A DNA stretch of 64,000 bases from JAJZRJ01 sp040757055 (GTDB lineage: Bacteria; Desulfobacterota; Desulfobulbia; Desulfobulbales; Desulfurivibrionaceae), in assembly GCA_040757055.1 (NCBI GenBank), contig JBFLXY010000007.1, forward strand, positions 62,001-126,000, read 5' to 3'. The notes below the pieces were generated by a model. The model was given only the letters and a program-made list of their open reading frames with translations. It did not search any database and was not told the DNA's origin. Shown piece after piece: positions 7,536-16,123 of the stretch (its first letter is position 1; each line of letters begins with the position of its first letter). The translations under genes and the position numbers were made by a program.

Positions 7536-10130
7536 ATGTCTGCCAGCGTCCAGTGCCAGTGCGGATACAGCAAGACGGTGGCGGCGGAGCACGCCGGCAA
7601 GACCGTGCCGTGCCCGCAGTGCCGCAAACCGGTAACGGTGCGCAAGGGCGCGACCCGAGCGGCGCCGCCTTCCACGGGCGCCTCTTTCCTCTGCACCCGC
7701 TGCGGCCATTATCAGGCCGTGCCCAAGAGCCATGCGGGAGCCAGGGTTCCATGCCCCAAGTGCCGGAGCGTCGGCGAGATCCGTGTCGAGGAGGCGCCGG
7801 CAAAAAAGGAAGCCCCTGCGGCTCCCTCCCAAGCCCCCAAAAAGGAGGGCGGCAATCAGGCGGCCCTGCTGCTGATCCTCCTGGCGCTGGTTGCCGTGGG
7901 CATTGGCGGCGGCGCCGGCTATCTGGCCACCCACCGGGTGCATCTGCCCTGGACCAAGGTCGCCATCCCCAGGCCTGCCCCGCTCGCCGGCGCCGGCAAC
8001 TCCTTCAAAGATCCCACCGGCCTGGCCGAGGTCCAGCAGATCCTCGCCGCCGGCCGCGATTTTTCCGGCCGGGACCTTTCGTCCATCGATTTTACCGGGG
8101 TGGACCTGCGCGGAGCCAACTTCCAGCGCGCCATCCTGAGCGGCGTGCGTTTCCAGGGGGCGAATCTGGCCGGTGCCGACCTCAGACAGGCCGACCTCGC
8201 CATGGCCGACCTCAGCAAGGCCAACCTGAAAGGGGCGTGGCTTTCCGAGGCGAAGATGGCCCGGGTCGACCTCAACCACGCCGATCTTTCCCGCGCCAAC
8301 CTGGTGGATGCCGATCTCTCCCGCGCCAACCTCACCGGCGCCACGCTGGAGGGGGCAGGTGCCGCCGGGGTGCTGCTCCATGAGGCGGACTGCACCAAGA
8401 CCGACTGGCGCGGGGCCGATCTTGCCGGGGCGAATCTCGATCAGGCCAACTTTACCGAAGCGGGTCTCCAGGAAGCCAACCTCGCCGGCGCCACCCTGAC
8501 GCGCACCAACATCCTCGCCGCTGACCTGGCCGGCGCCAAGCTGGCGCGGGCCAACCTGAGCCGCATGCAGCTCGACACCGTGCGGCTGGCCAAGGCGGAG
8601 CTGGCCGGCGCCAATCTTTACGGCGCGAGCCTCCGGGGGGTGGACCTCGGCGAATCGTCGCTGGCCGATGCCGATCTTTCCGGCGCCGATCTTTCCGGCG
8701 CCGACCTCACCCGCGCCGTGCTGGTCCGGGTCAATCTGCACAGCGTCAATCTCTCCGGCGCCTCTTCGAAATATGCGGACTACCGGGGGGCCAACCTCAC
8801 CCGGGCCAACCTCACCGGCGCCAATTGCAGCGGCGCCAACTTCGTCGAGGCCAACCTCACCTCAGCCAACCTGGCCAAGGCCAATCTGGCCAAGGCGAAC
8901 CTCGGCGGCGCCAACCTCACCGGCGCCAACCTCGAAGAGGTCGATCTCTCGGCCCGCGCCACCCTGGTGAACGCCAACCTCACCGGCGTGACCCTGCGCA
9001 AGGCCGACCTTTCCGGCGCCGATCTTTCCAGCGCCAACCTCACGGGTGCCGACCTCTTCGAGGTGGCCCTGACCAAGGCCAAGCTCAACCGTGCCTATCT
9101 CAACCGGGCCAACCTCACCCGCGCCGATCTTTCCGATGCCGACCTTTCCAGCGCCGACCTCAAGGAGGCGAATCTCACCGGCATCAACCTCACCGCCGGC
9201 AGCCTTGCCTTCAAGAACCTCCAGTCCACGGTCTTTGCCGGGGTAAAGCTTGTCCGTTTCGACCTCAGGAACGCCAACCTGATCAACGCCAATCTCGCCA
9301 AGGCGGATCTGCGCCACGTCGATCTGACCAACGCCGATCTCACCAACGCAAGCCTGCGAGAAGCCAACCTCGACGAGGCGGACCTGCGCTGGGCCAACCT
9401 CACCGACGCCGATCTTTCCCGCGCGCGGCTCACCGGAGCCAATCTCAACGATGCGGAACTGAACCGCGCCAACTTCGAGGGGGCCGATCTTTCCGACGCG
9501 ACCCTGTACAACGTGAAAAATCTGGAAAAGGCGAAAAAGATCCGGGCGGCCACAGGCTTTGACAAGGCAATGGCCAAAACCAACCGCAAGGAGACCGGTC
9601 CGGAGCGGAAGCGGGCTGCCGCAGCGGGCAATGAGCAACTGCCTGCCGGCGAACCGCCGAAGAACATCAAGATCTGGCGGCTGGATGTGGAGGGGGCCGG
9701 GCTGGTGCGGGAGCAGTTCGCCGCCATGCCCGACATCGGCAAGGCCTTTGAGAACATCCCCGATGTGGAAGCGAACATGGTGAAGCTCCAGATCTTCGCC
9801 GCCGGACCGCAGGAAATTCCCGCCAGGCCGGGTGCGACCTTCGGCGTGCTCTATTCGGTGAATTTCATGCCCGCCAACGTGGAGCTGCCGCTGGAGATCA
9901 AATGGCTCTCCCCTGGCGGCCAGGTGATCCAGACCAAAAGCAGGAAGGTCAAGTTCAGCCAGCACCAGCTGGAGTCCTACACCATCCCCCCCAAGGCGCG
10001 GAACATCGAAGGCACCTGGGTGGTCCAGATTTTCCATGACAAAAAGCTCATCGGCCAGCAGCAGTTGGTGGTGAAACCCGTTGCCGGCAGGGTAGAGGCC
10101 AAGGCCGACCACGGCGCCGCTGTGATGTAG
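7536..10130 (+). CDS. Membrane-anchored zinc-ribbon protein with ~97 pentapeptide repeats
   Basis: 864 residues from ATG 7536 (AAGGGAGA lies 13 bases upstream; GTG 7491 would add 15 residues). Order: two zinc ribbons (CQCGYSKT/CPQC and CTRCGHY/CPKC, about 7-75), a Lys/Ala/Pro linker, one membrane helix (about 110-130, LLLILLALVAVGIGGGAGY), then about 485 residues of A(D/N)LxX pentapeptides (about 175-660), a charged linker and a C-terminal beta-rich domain (about 700-855, Ig-like, possibly DUF3859). Pentapeptide repeats fold as a square right-handed beta-helix; this one would have about 24 coils. Ribbons should be cytosolic and the helix periplasmic. Function unknown. Confidence 0.85.
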   Translation: MSASVQCQCGYSKTVAAEHAGKTVPCPQCRKPVTVRKGATRAAPPSTGASFLCTRCGHYQAVPKSHAGARVPCPKCRSVGEIRVEEAPAKKEAPAAPSQAPKKEGGNQAALLLILLALVAVGIGGGAGYLATHRVHLPWTKVAIPRPAPLAGAGNSFKDPTGLAEVQQILAAGRDFSGRDLSSIDFTGVDLRGANFQRAILSGVRFQGANLAGADLRQADLAMADLSKANLKGAWLSEAKMARVDLNHADLSRANLVDADLSRANLTGATLEGAGAAGVLLHEADCTKTDWRGADLAGANLDQANFTEAGLQEANLAGATLTRTNILAADLAGAKLARANLSRMQLDTVRLAKAELAGANLYGASLRGVDLGESSLADADLSGADLSGADLTRAVLVRVNLHSVNLSGASSKYADYRGANLTRANLTGANCSGANFVEANLTSANLAKANLAKANLGGANLTGANLEEVDLSARATLVNANLTGVTLRKADLSGADLSSANLTGADLFEVALTKAKLNRAYLNRANLTRADLSDADLSSADLKEANLTGINLTAGSLAFKNLQSTVFAGVKLVRFDLRNANLINANLAKADLRHVDLTNADLTNASLREANLDEADLRWANLTDADLSRARLTGANLNDAELNRANFEGADLSDATLYNVKNLEKAKKIRAATGFDKAMAKTNRKETGPERKRAAAAGNEQLPAGEPPKNIKIWRLDVEGAGLVREQFAAMPDIGKAFENIPDVEANMVKLQIFAAGPQEIPARPGATFGVLYSVNFMPANVELPLEIKWLSPGGQVIQTKSRKVKFSQHQLESYTIPPKARNIEGTWVVQIFHDKKLIGQQQLVVKPVAGRVEAKADHGAAVM

Positions 10131-10246
10131 TTCTCCTCGCTTTTCCTGACGTTTTCCTGTTGCTTTCTTGCCGCAAGGGTGGCAGCCTTTTGGTGAAAGG
10201 GTCCGGTGACCAAGGCGGCCGTTTCTGTCTATCGCGGTGAATTTTC

Positions 10247-10275
10247 TTGCCTGTTTTAGCTAAAATGTCTATTTT
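10247..10275 (+). promoter_or_regulatory. Promoter with 12-bp palindrome before Phd/RelE-type genes
   Basis: TTGCCT (10247-10252), 17-base spacer, TATTTT (10270-10275). The spacer contains the perfect palindrome TTTTAGCTAAAA (10254-10265), well placed for autorepression by the antitoxin, as is usual in toxin-antitoxin operons. Confidence 0.5.
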
Positions 10276-10295
10276 GGCTTTATGGGAGGTGGCCT

Positions 10296-10538
10296 ATGGA
10301 AATTACCGCCACGGAATTGAAGAACAAGCTTGGGAAATATCTGGACGTCTCGCGGGTGGAGCCGGTGATTGTGGACAAGACCGGCAGGAAGACCGCGGTG
10401 TTGCTCTCTTACGAGGAATATAAACGGCTCACCGAACTGGAAGACGCCTACTGGGCGCAGAAGGCTCTCCAGGCAGAGCAGGAAGGGTATGTCGGCACGG
10501 AGAAAAGCATGGCATTTCTGAAAAAGAAGCATGCTTAA
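10296..10538 (+). CDS. Phd/YefM-family antitoxin
   Basis: 80 residues. The N-terminal fold MEITATELKNKLGKYLD with a later VLLSYEEYKRL matches the DNA-binding dimer domain of Phd/YefM antitoxins; the C-terminal part is the charged toxin-binding tail. GGGAGG six bases before the ATG fixes the start. It overlaps the toxin start by 8 bases, the usual antitoxin-first order with coupled translation. It should neutralise the downstream toxin and repress its own promoter at the palindrome upstream. Confidence 0.88.
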   Translation: MEITATELKNKLGKYLDVSRVEPVIVDKTGRKTAVLLSYEEYKRLTELEDAYWAQKALQAEQEGYVGTEKSMAFLKKKHA

Positions 10539-10809
10539 GCTGGATTTGACCAAGGCTGCCTTGGGTTTTCTCGAACAGTTGCCGCCAAAGCAATATCGGC
10601 AGGTGGCGAACAAGGTTTTCAGCTTGATGGAGAATCCGGAACCTCACGACTCCAGGGAACTCGTTGGTCACCCCTTTCGCCGTGCAGACGTTGGAGAGTA
10701 CCGCATCGTCTGTCGGGTGGTGGGGGATGTTCTCAAGGTTGCTCTCATCGGCAAGCGCAACGATGACGATGTCTATAAACGGCTGAAGCGAGAAGCGTTC
10801 CGCGGGTAA
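10531..10809 (+). CDS. RelE/ParE-superfamily toxin
   Basis: 92 residues. The pattern KAALGFLEQLPPKQYRQVANKVFSL, GEYRIVCRVVGDVLKVALIGKRNDDDVY is that of RelE-type ribonuclease toxins that cut mRNA on the ribosome. The conserved basic residues in the strand GEYRIV and the C-terminal KRNDDDVYKR region are present. A ParE-like gyrase inhibitor is the alternative, but GKRNDD/VYKRL favours RelE. It overlaps the antitoxin gene by 8 bases. Confidence 0.87.
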   Translation: MLKLDLTKAALGFLEQLPPKQYRQVANKVFSLMENPEPHDSRELVGHPFRRADVGEYRIVCRVVGDVLKVALIGKRNDDDVYKRLKREAFRG

Positions 10810-10823
10810 AGAGAGAAGCAAAC

Positions 10824-10851
10824 AAAAAGGGCGGCCCCATCGGGGTCGCCC
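10824..10851 (-). terminator. Terminator of the actin-like gene
   Basis: Minus strand: GGGCGACCCC pairs with GGGGCCGCCC (10829-10851) and is followed by five T (10824-10828). It ends 28 bases after the stop of the minus-strand gene and lies between convergent genes; only the minus side has the T-run. Confidence 0.75.
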
Positions 10852-10878
10852 TTGTGCGTTGTGCTCTGTGAATACTGC

Positions 10879-11964
10879 TTAGATTTCTTCGGACAGGGCC
10901 ATGACCATGGCGCCCTTGGCTGTGGTATTGAGCGGGTCTTCGGCGATGCGCACCTCGGCCACGTCGATGGGCAGGCTGACGGCCTTCAACGTCTTTTCGA
11001 AATGCTCCTTGAAGCCAGTGGGCAGCACGGTGCCGCCGGCCAGCACGATGGGCACGGGTTTCGCGATCTTCGGAATCTTGTCCGAGGAGTGGAGCACGTC
11101 CTGCAGGCTGTGGAGCAGGCTGTGCATGAGGTCGTCGTAGTAGATGTGCAGGGCGGTCTCGACCCGGTTCTTCGGGGTCTTGGCCAGGGAGAGGGAACCT
11201 TCCTTGATGGTCTTGATTTTGGTGGCGGGCTCGCCCACCGAGCTTCCCACCATCTGGTCGATGTAGTCGCCGCCCTTCTGGATGCTGTAGGTGATGACCG
11301 GCACCGAGAGGTAGGCGAGGCAGATGTTGCACATGCCGCCGCCCATGCTGATGCCGATGCCGGTAAAGTTGTCCTCGGCCAGCTCGGACATGACGGTGGC
11401 CAGGCCCTCGTTGATGGAGATGGGATTGTAGCCCACCGAGGCGAGGTACATCTTGAGGATGGACTCGTGGTAGACCACCGAGGTGGGGCTGTCGATGGGC
11501 TGGCCCGGCGTGCTGAAGCAGATGATCTCGCCGGGGTTCTTCGGCTTCTTGATCAGGGTGCTGATGATCGCCTGCAGCACCGTGATGCCCTCGTCCTCGC
11601 GGGAGCTCAACACGCCCTTTTCCATGGTGCGGCGGGTGTTGGTGTTGAACATGTTGGCGAAGTTCTCGGCCGAATAGCCGAGGATGTAGAACATGTCGTT
11701 CTTCTCGAAGAAGGTCACCTCGTTTTCCACCAGGATCTTCTTGGTGAACTTGGAGTAGGGGATGGTGAAGAAGGCGTTGAGCTGCTTGACCGTGTGGATG
11801 TTCTTGCCCTTGTTCTGGGCCATCACGATGTGGCTGGTGCCGATATCGAGACCGACCGGGCCGGTGGGGCGTTCCGCCTCTTCACCGATTTCTTTTTCCC
11901 GCGACACCACGGTTTTGTGCGATGCCTGGATCGCGGTATCGACATTGTTCATTTCTTCGGCCAT
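10879..11964 (-). CDS. Orphan actin-like ATPase (MreB/Hsp70 fold)
   Basis: 361 residues from the ATG at 11964, chosen because GGGAGG sits 8 bases upstream; ATG 11979 is possible. The ATPase motifs are in order: phosphate-1 VGLDIGTSHIVMAQ (about 45), phosphate-2 GIGISMGGGMCNICLAY (about 190), an MreB-like GGDYIDQMVGSSVGEPATKIKTIKE region, and adenosine motif IVLAGGTVLPTGF (about 310). The fold is that of actin/MreB/Hsp70 ATPases, but it lacks mreCD, parR-like or chaperone partners nearby and sits between a toxin-antitoxin pair and hrpA. Role unknown: filament-forming cytoskeletal or chaperone-like. Confidence 0.75.
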   Translation of the reverse strand: MAEEMNNVDTAIQASHKTVVSREKEIGEEAERPTGPVGLDIGTSHIVMAQNKGKNIHTVKQLNAFFTIPYSKFTKKILVENEVTFFEKNDMFYILGYSAENFANMFNTNTRRTMEKGVLSSREDEGITVLQAIISTLIKKPKNPGEIICFSTPGQPIDSPTSVVYHESILKMYLASVGYNPISINEGLATVMSELAEDNFTGIGISMGGGMCNICLAYLSVPVITYSIQKGGDYIDQMVGSSVGEPATKIKTIKEGSLSLAKTPKNRVETALHIYYDDLMHSLLHSLQDVLHSSDKIPKIAKPVPIVLAGGTVLPTGFKEHFEKTLKAVSLPIDVAEVRIAEDPLNTTAKGAMVMALSEEI

Positions 11965-12248
11965 CTTTTTTCCTCCCATGTTTCCTCTCTCCTGAAACCA
12001 CTGCCGCCTCACAGCACGCTCATCGAGCGGTTTTTCGCCAGGCGGCGAGAAGGATTCCACCCCTCGCAAAGGCTCTGGTGCGAAAAATCAAAGTCATTGT
12101 ACTTTCGGAATAGTAAAAATTCTACTTTATTTTCGCCACGTTCGAGGGAATCTTGAAGATTTTTTAAGGTCAGGCCGCAAAAAAACATTGCATCGCTGCG
12201 GAGAATCAAGAAAAAGCAAGGAGTTACCGAGCCGACCCCCGGAGCCTT
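11965..12248. other. AT-richer divergent region between actin-like gene and hrpA
   Basis: About 280 bases, clearly richer in A/T between 12090 and 12190 than its surroundings. It includes an imperfect inverted repeat (GAATAGTAAAAATTCTACT near 12108) and, on the minus strand, a TACAAT box with only a poor -35. Probably holds both promoters, but I cannot place them firmly. Confidence 0.35.
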
Positions 12249-15200
12249 ATGCCACCGTCGCCCCCCTTTGCCCCCATCCTCGATCCCGCCTGCCTCCGCT
12301 ACCCCGGGGAGCTGCCGATTTGCGCCCACCGGGCCGAGCTGGTGGCGGCCATCCGGGAGCACCAGGTGGTCATCGTTGCCGGCGAGCCGGGCAGCGGCAA
12401 GACCACCCAGTTGCCCAAGCTCTGCATCGAGGCGGGGCGGGGAAGGCGCGGCCGGATCGGCTGCACCCAGCCGCGCCGTATCGCGGCGATTTCGATTGCC
12501 TCACGGGTGGCCGAGGAGCTGGGGCCGGAGGGCGCCGGACTCGTGGGCTACAAGATCCGCTTCCGCGACGAGACCAGCCGCGCCACCCGGATCAAGTTCA
12601 TGACCGACGGCATCCTCTTGGCCGAGGCGCAGCACGACCCGCAGCTCCGGGCCTACGATACCATCATCGTGGACGAGGCCCACGAACGCAGCCTGAACAT
12701 CGACTTTCTCCTCGGCTTACTCAAGCAGCTCCTGGCGAAACGGCCCGAACTCAAGCTCATCATCACCTCGGCCACCATCGACACCCAAAAGTTCGCCAGG
12801 GCCTTCGGCGAGGCGCCGGTCATCGACGTGGCGGGCCGCGCCTACCCGGTGGAGGTGCGCTACCAGCCGCTGGACCACGAGCGGGAGGAGGAGGGCGAGG
12901 AGACCTACGTGGACCGGGCCGTGGCCGCCGTGCTTGCCCTGCGCCAGGAGGACCGCCAGGGCGACATCCTCATCTTCATGCCCACCGAGCGGGACATCCG
13001 CGAGACCGTGGATGCCCTGGGCGAGGCGATTCGGGCCGAACGCCAGCGCCACGGCGGCAGCGAGGCCACGGTGCTGCCGCTCTTCGGTCGCCTTGCGCCT
13101 AGCGAGCAGACCCGCATCTTCCAGCCGGCCAGGGGGCAGAAGATCGTGGTGGCCACCAACGTGGCCGAGACCTCCATCACCGTGCCCGGCATCCGCTACG
13201 TGATCGACACCGGCTTGGCCCGCATCGCGAGCTACAACCCGCGGGCCCGTACCCACAAGCTGCCGGTGATGCCGGTCTCCCGCGCCAGCTGCGACCAGCG
13301 CAAGGGCCGCTGTGGCCGGGTGGGGCCGGGCATCTGCATCCGCCTCTACAGCGAGGAGGAGTACCTGGCCCGACCCGAGTTCACCCTGCCCGAGATCGTG
13401 CGCACGAATCTCGCCGAGGTGATTCTGCGCATGATTTCGCTCCATCTCGGCGAGCCGGCCTCCTTCCCCTTTGTCGATCCCCCTTCGCCCCGGGCCATCC
13501 GCGACGGCTACGCCCTGCTTGCGGAACTGGAGGCGATTGACGACAAGCAGCGCCTCACCAGGGTGGGCCAGCTCATGGCCCGCTTGCCGCTTGACCCGCG
13601 CATTGCCAGGATGATCGTCGAGGCGCGCAACGAGAATGCCCTGCGTGAGGTGGCGGTGATCGCTGCGGCACTCAGCATCCAGGATCCGCGGGTGCGGCCG
13701 GCGGAGAAGGAGGGCGCGGCCGACGCGGCCCATGCCCGGTTCGTGAGCCCCCATTCCGATTTTCTTTTCTTCCTCAACCTGTGGGACACCTACCACCAGA
13801 CCCTCACGAAGATCAAGAGCCAGTCGCGGATGCGCAAGTTCGCCAAAAGCCACTATCTCTCCTACCTGCGCCTGGCCGAATGGCTGGACATCCACGAGCA
13901 GATCGAGCGCATCCTGGCCGAGGAGCCGGGCTTTGCCATGAACAGCGAGCCCGCCTCCCACGACGCGGTCCACCGGGCGCTCCTTTCCGGCAACCTGCGC
14001 AACATCGGGCTTAAGAAAGAGAAAAATATCTATCAGGGCGCGGGCGGCCGCGAGGTGGTGATCTTTCCCGGCTCGGCCCTCTACAACAAGGGGGGGCAGT
14101 GGCTCATGGCCGCCGAGGTGGTGGAGACCACCCGGCTTTATGCCCGCACCGTGGCGAACATCAAGGTGGAGTGGCTTGAACCCCTGGCCCGCGATTTGTG
14201 CCGTTATGCCTACAGCGACCCGCACTGGGAAAAACGGCGCGGTCAGGTGGTGGCCTCCGAAAAGGCGACCCTCTTCGGCCTCGTGATCGTCACGGGCCGC
14301 AAGGTGAACTACGGCCGGATCAAACCCGCCGAGGCGCGGCAGCTCTTCATCCAGTCCGCCCTGGTGGAGGGGGAGTTGCAGGGAGATTATGATTTCCTCG
14401 CCCACAACCAGAAACTGGTGGCCGACCTCCAGGCCCTGGAGGAGCGGGTCCGCCGCCGCGACGTGCTGGTGGACGAGCAGGTGATTTATCAATTCTATGA
14501 TGCGCGTCTCCCTGCCGATGTGTGGGACCAGGCCAGCCTGCGCCGCATTTTGAAACAGCCCGGCGCGGACCAGCAACTGCGCCTCACCGAAGGCGACCTC
14601 CTCCGCCAGTTGCCGGAGAACCACGAGCTGGAACAATTCCCCGCTCACCTCCACCTGGACGGCGTGGAGCTGGCCCTCACCTACACCTTTGCCCCGGGCA
14701 GCGCAGAGGATGGGGTGACGGTGGCGGTGCCCCTCCACCTCGTCGGTCATCTGCGGCCCGAATCCTTCGAGTGGCTGGTGCCGGGGCTGCTGCTCGAAAA
14801 AATCACCTTCCTGCTGAAAAGCCTGCCCAAGTCGCTCCGGCGGCCGCTGGTGCCGGTGGCGCAGGCTGCCGAGCGCATTGCCCAGGAACTGACGCCCTGT
14901 CAAGGCTCCCTTTACACGGCCTTGGCGCGGGCGGTGCAGGAACTGTATGGGGTAAGGGTGACGCCTGCGGACTGGGCCATCGAGAGTCTGCCGCCCCATC
15001 TCCGCTTCCGCTTTCGGTTGGTGAACAGCCAGGGCAAGATGCTCAAGGAGAGCCGCAGCTTTCAGGAGATCCGCACCATGGAGGGGATGGCGATCCCGGA
15101 CGACCGCGAGGCCGCGGCCCTGCGCCGCCAGTGGGAGCGCGACGGAATCGGGCCGGAGACCCTCCCCGAGGTGGTGGCGCAACTGCCGCTCTCCGACAGC

Positions 15201-16025
15201 TCGGGCCGCTTGGCCGGCTATCTCTACCCCGGCCTGGAGCTGGTTGCCGGCCAGGGGGTGGGGCTGCGTCTCTTCCGCGAACAGTCGGCAGCCCGGCAGG
15301 CCACCCGTGCGGCCCTCTGCCACCTCTACAGTCAGGAGTTCAAACAGGCACTCAAGTCCATCAAAAAGGAATGCGCCATCCCCCGCCAGCACTGGGCGCT
15401 CTGCGAGGGGCTCGGCGGCCACGACGAGTTGAACGCCGCGCTCTGGGACTTTGTGCTGATCGAGATGTTCGGCCTGCGGGAAGCCGCGGTGCCCACTCCG
15501 GCGGACTTTGCCCGCCAGGTGAGTGAGGTGCGGCAGCAGGGCATCACTCTCCTGGCCAAAAGGGCTTTTGAGCCGGTCCTGGCCATGCTCCAGGCCCGGC
15601 GGGAGACCCTTGACGCCATCAATCGCCTGACGACGCAGGTCAAGGGGCGGGTCAGCCGCGTTGCCGACTTCCGCGCGGCCGTGGCCGGTCTGGTGCCGCC
15701 CGATTTTCTCGCACGCTATACCCTGGCCCAACTTGCCAGCCTGCCGCGCTACCTCAAGGCGTTGCGGCTGCGCCTGGAGCGGGCCCAGGTGGACCAGGCC
15801 AAGGACGAGGCCAAGGCCAGGCAGCTCGCTCCTTTTGAGAAACGCCTTGCCACACTGAACGACGAGGCTGCCATGGGCGAGGCCAAGCGGAAGCTGCTCG
15901 CCGAGTACCGCGAGATGGTGGAGGAGTTCAAGGTGAGCCTTTTTGCCCAGGAGTTGAAGACCGCCTACCCGGTCTCGGCCAGGAGGCTCGAAGAAAAATG
16001 GCGTGAGTTCGAGCTGTTGCGGTGA
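12249..16025 (+). CDS. hrpA: HrpA, DEAH-box ATP-dependent RNA helicase
   Basis: 1258 residues, close to the family's 1300. Walker A GEPGSGKTT at 45-53, DEAH box in VDEAHERS at about 141-147, motif III SAT (ITSATID), then motifs IV-VI including QRKGRCGRVGPG. The helicase core is followed by HA2/OB domains and the long C-terminal extension (DUF3418-like) specific to bacterial HrpA. E. coli HrpA processes mRNA and rescues stalled ribosomes by unwinding from the mRNA 3' side. Weak GGAG precedes the ATG. The stop overlaps a GTG of the next reading frame, but that gene more likely starts 100 bases on. Confidence 0.95.
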   Translation: MPPSPPFAPILDPACLRYPGELPICAHRAELVAAIREHQVVIVAGEPGSGKTTQLPKLCIEAGRGRRGRIGCTQPRRIAAISIASRVAEELGPEGAGLVGYKIRFRDETSRATRIKFMTDGILLAEAQHDPQLRAYDTIIVDEAHERSLNIDFLLGLLKQLLAKRPELKLIITSATIDTQKFARAFGEAPVIDVAGRAYPVEVRYQPLDHEREEEGEETYVDRAVAAVLALRQEDRQGDILIFMPTERDIRETVDALGEAIRAERQRHGGSEATVLPLFGRLAPSEQTRIFQPARGQKIVVATNVAETSITVPGIRYVIDTGLARIASYNPRARTHKLPVMPVSRASCDQRKGRCGRVGPGICIRLYSEEEYLARPEFTLPEIVRTNLAEVILRMISLHLGEPASFPFVDPPSPRAIRDGYALLAELEAIDDKQRLTRVGQLMARLPLDPRIARMIVEARNENALREVAVIAAALSIQDPRVRPAEKEGAADAAHARFVSPHSDFLFFLNLWDTYHQTLTKIKSQSRMRKFAKSHYLSYLRLAEWLDIHEQIERILAEEPGFAMNSEPASHDAVHRALLSGNLRNIGLKKEKNIYQGAGGREVVIFPGSALYNKGGQWLMAAEVVETTRLYARTVANIKVEWLEPLARDLCRYAYSDPHWEKRRGQVVASEKATLFGLVIVTGRKVNYGRIKPAEARQLFIQSALVEGELQGDYDFLAHNQKLVADLQALEERVRRRDVLVDEQVIYQFYDARLPADVWDQASLRRILKQPGADQQLRLTEGDLLRQLPENHELEQFPAHLHLDGVELALTYTFAPGSAEDGVTVAVPLHLVGHLRPESFEWLVPGLLLEKITFLLKSLPKSLRRPLVPVAQAAERIAQELTPCQGSLYTALARAVQELYGVRVTPADWAIESLPPHLRFRFRLVNSQGKMLKESRSFQEIRTMEGMAIPDDREAAALRRQWERDGIGPETLPEVVAQLPLSDSSGRLAGYLYPGLELVAGQGVGLRLFREQSAARQATRAALCHLYSQEFKQALKSIKKECAIPRQHWALCEGLGGHDELNAALWDFVLIEMFGLREAAVPTPADFARQVSEVRQQGITLLAKRAFEPVLAMLQARRETLDAINRLTTQVKGRVSRVADFRAAVAGLVPPDFLARYTLAQLASLPRYLKALRLRLERAQVDQAKDEAKARQLAPFEKRLATLNDEAAMGEAKRKLLAEYREMVEEFKVSLFAQELKTAYPVSARRLEEKWREFELLR

Positions 16026-16072
16026 GGCGGCCGGGCCGGGGGGAGACGGTGTGTTTTCCGGCAAAAGTATGC

Positions 16073-16078
16073 TATAGT
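16073..16078 (+). promoter_or_regulatory. Extended -10 element before the GGDEF gene
   Basis: TATAGT preceded by TGC (extended -10, TGCTATAGTG). The -35 position holds only TGTGTT. It would start a transcript about 40 bases before ATG 16124. Confidence 0.4.
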
Positions 16079-16123
16079 GGCTTGCAACAATTCGGACGAC
16101 TGACCGGGACAACGACGGACGCG

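Noticed and set aside
7988..9520. Tandem 15-base repeat as minisatellite or CRISPR-like array
   Set aside because: It is the coding repeat of the pentapeptide protein; units are contiguous without spacers.
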